From: Caenorhabditis elegans
Taxonomy: Eukaryota > Nematoda > Chromadorea > Rhabditida > Rhabditidae
Reading direction: 5' to 3'
DNA length: 64,000 nt
NCBI RefSeq assembly: GCF_000002985.6
Contig: NC_003284.9
Coordinates: 12,028,001-12,092,000 of the forward strand
The notes under the pieces were generated by a model. The model did no database searches. It had not been told where the DNA came from and saw only the letters and a program-made list of their open reading frames with translations. Below are positions 62,357-64,000 of the stretch, piece by piece. A program made the translations under genes and the position numbers. Positions within the stretch are counted from its first letter, which is position 1; each line of letters starts with the position of its first letter.

Positions 62357-62787
62357 AAGAGAAAAAGTTCAGTGGCTGGTGGAAAAGCAGGAATTATTGG
62401 GGTTGAGTGTGGAGGGTGAATGTTCAGAATGGGAAGATGAGATGAATTGGAAGAAACCACACGTATGTTAGGATCCTACTGTTAGGAAGACTTAGGTTTC
62501 AGTTTGAGACCTAAGTTGAGTTCCAAAATAATACCTCTTCGTAATAGAATTTTTTACAGTGAACAGTTATTTGTTGTAGTCTTGATTGAAACTGCTACTG
62601 ATTAATGGAATATGCGATATATATATTATAAAATCTTCAAATTAACAGATCCAGAGTTAATCTACTATAACTATAACTTTTTGTAAGCCATTGGCTATCT
62701 TTTTAAAGTAAACCGGATTTGTGTACCATATACCGTGTTTTGTTTGAATTGTGGAACTCAAACCTCTTGACGCTTTTGGAAACACTA

Positions 62788-62801
62788 CCCCCCCCCCCCC
62801 C
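62788..62801 (+). repeat. C14 homopolymer tract
   Basis: Fourteen consecutive C on the plus strand, the inverted partner of the upstream G13 tract. Confidence 0.95.
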
Positions 62802-64000
62802 TTTTGCACATCTAATCCTAACATTCAATCTAAATTGTGCAACTGACGTTTTTGAAGAAAAGATGAGAGATGGCAACGACAACAGATTATTGCATCCATA
62901 TGTCCCTCCTCTCCTTCGAAACCCGAACCCAAACCCACATTATGTCTTTGTCACTACTGTCTTTCGTTCTACCCATTCCGAACATTCGAGATGGGTGGAC
63001 TGGATGGACCAAACAGATATTTTGTGGTTTTGGTTTTGCCAGACGGACTTATGCGCCAACAGCCACAAAAACATCAAAAGAAAAAGACAGAAAGAAGAGG
63101 GACGTGGCAAAGATAAAAATGAGAAGGAAGCGTGCCCGTGTTCTTCATATTTCCCACAAGGATCCTTATCCATTTAGTAAAATTGAATTTCTTGTTTTCT
63201 TCAATTTATGGTACATGGTACTTGCCACTCCAAATTTTCCGCACAAAATTGAATCATGATTCTTACATTACCGTAGTTGAATTACATTTGAACTCTAAAG
63301 AAGTCAGACTTGGATGTCCTAGAAAAAATAAAAACATTTCATATTCTCTAGGTAGAGTTGGAATACTTCTTAGAAAGTACAAACGTCGCGTTTACTTGGA
63401 CAAAAGCTTCAGATCGTGCTTCATTTGATATTGTAACCTTTTAATTTATTTTTCTGTTTTCAGAAAAAAAAATTTTGTTGCTATTTTTGGTAAACTTCCA
63501 ATAACTCCCATTATTACAAACTCTTTACCTATTTTTTCGGAAGATTCTCACATCACACGTCTAACTTTTTTGCATTCAAGTTTATCGCGCTATTTTGGCG
63601 GATTTCAATTACCTAACCATCTTCCTAATACCTCATTTAAAACCCATTTAAATGTAGAACAACTGACTTCGTGAAATGTATGTTTCTACCAATGGCCTCT
63701 GACTGCCAATATTCCACCTAATTTATTGTTTTGTACATCATCGAATCAGTATGATTCGGTAATTTGTCTATTGTGTATGTGTGCTCCTATCTGTTTTGCG
63801 CAACCAACCGGACCGAGTGACCCGCTCGCGCTTCGAAAAATAAATGACCACTATTTTCTCGCTTTGGTAAGGGTGGGTACGGTAGGACGGCGTCAAAAAT
63901 CGAGGGGAAAGTGAATGAATTGTTTACCAGTTCATTCACATTGGGGAAGAATTTACATTTTATTTACATGGATCACTTCTCCTTCGACATTTCTCCTTTC

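Larger units (their letters stand above)
52274..64000. other. 11.7-kb region without a confirmed gene
   Basis: This is sequence upstream of the mir-233 host gene. About 52400-53100 is GA-rich on the plus strand. Open frames at 53829-54278 (minus), 56480-56773 and 62719-63177 (plus) have no splice or family support. Candidate first exons on the minus strand lie at 54867-54908 and 58716-58742. A GC- and CpG-rich island lies at about 58330-58560, and a C/G-ending-codon-rich stretch at 59865-60232. Four homopolymer G/C tracts occur. Most of this is probably regulatory, or intron of a gene whose exons lie outside the window. Confidence 0.4.

Noticed and set aside
62719-63177. 152-codon plus-strand open frame
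   Set aside because: It reads through the poly-C tract as a proline run, overlaps another open frame of similar length, and has no splice or family support.

Overview
The window looks like nuclear DNA of a Caenorhabditis nematode, most likely the X chromosome of C. elegans. It is AT-rich. Genes are split into many small exons by short introns with TTTTCAG-type 3' ends. The gene families are typical of worms: a tetraspanin, nematode Cys-loop channels and a TMEM145/GPR180 homologue. A 23-nt match on the minus strand, with its hairpin flanks, agrees with cel-mir-233 as I remember it; this is the main basis for naming the species and chromosome. No database was searched.

Layout. (1) 0.94-3.50 kb (+): a small two-pass membrane protein of about 310 aa that I cannot name. 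(2) 4.15-6.05 kb (-): a complete tetraspanin of 289 aa, convergent with gene 1. (3) 6.05-14.96 kb: no convincing gene; it holds a 17-bp minisatellite, a 24-nt palindrome and a T/A-rich block. (4) 14.96-21.33 kb (-): a 14-exon, about 1013-aa single-pass receptor with a cysteine-rich N-terminus, fibronectin-III-like ectodomain and a tyrosine-kinase-like domain that has lost the HRD catalytic Asp, so a predicted pseudokinase receptor. (5) 21.35-37.30 kb: a 16-kb gene-poor stretch with GC-richer islands and one orphan first-exon candidate at 32.88 kb. (6) 37.30-39.38 and 40.55-42.55 kb (+): two tandem divergent Cys-loop ligand-gated channel subunits. (7) 42.88-45.84 kb (-): a TMEM145/GPR180-family seven-pass protein of 513 aa, convergent with the second channel. 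(8) 45.84-49.69 kb: noncoding. (9) 49.69-52.22 kb (-): a 454-aa intracellular protein of unknown function with mir-233 in its third intron on the same strand. (10) 52.3-64 kb: probably upstream or regulatory sequence, with several unproven first-exon candidates, a CpG-rich island and paired homopolymer G/C tracts.

Exon structures were assembled by hand. I kept only joins in which the reading phase is preserved, splice sites are plausible and the encoded protein matches family features. The genes do not form an evident pathway. The common theme is cell-surface and signalling proteins (tetraspanin, pseudokinase receptor, channel subunits, GOLD-type seven-pass protein). I found no clearly new system. 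The items most worth following are the catalytically degenerate receptor kinase with an overlapping upstream ORF, the inverted G/C tract pairs and the orphan first exons.
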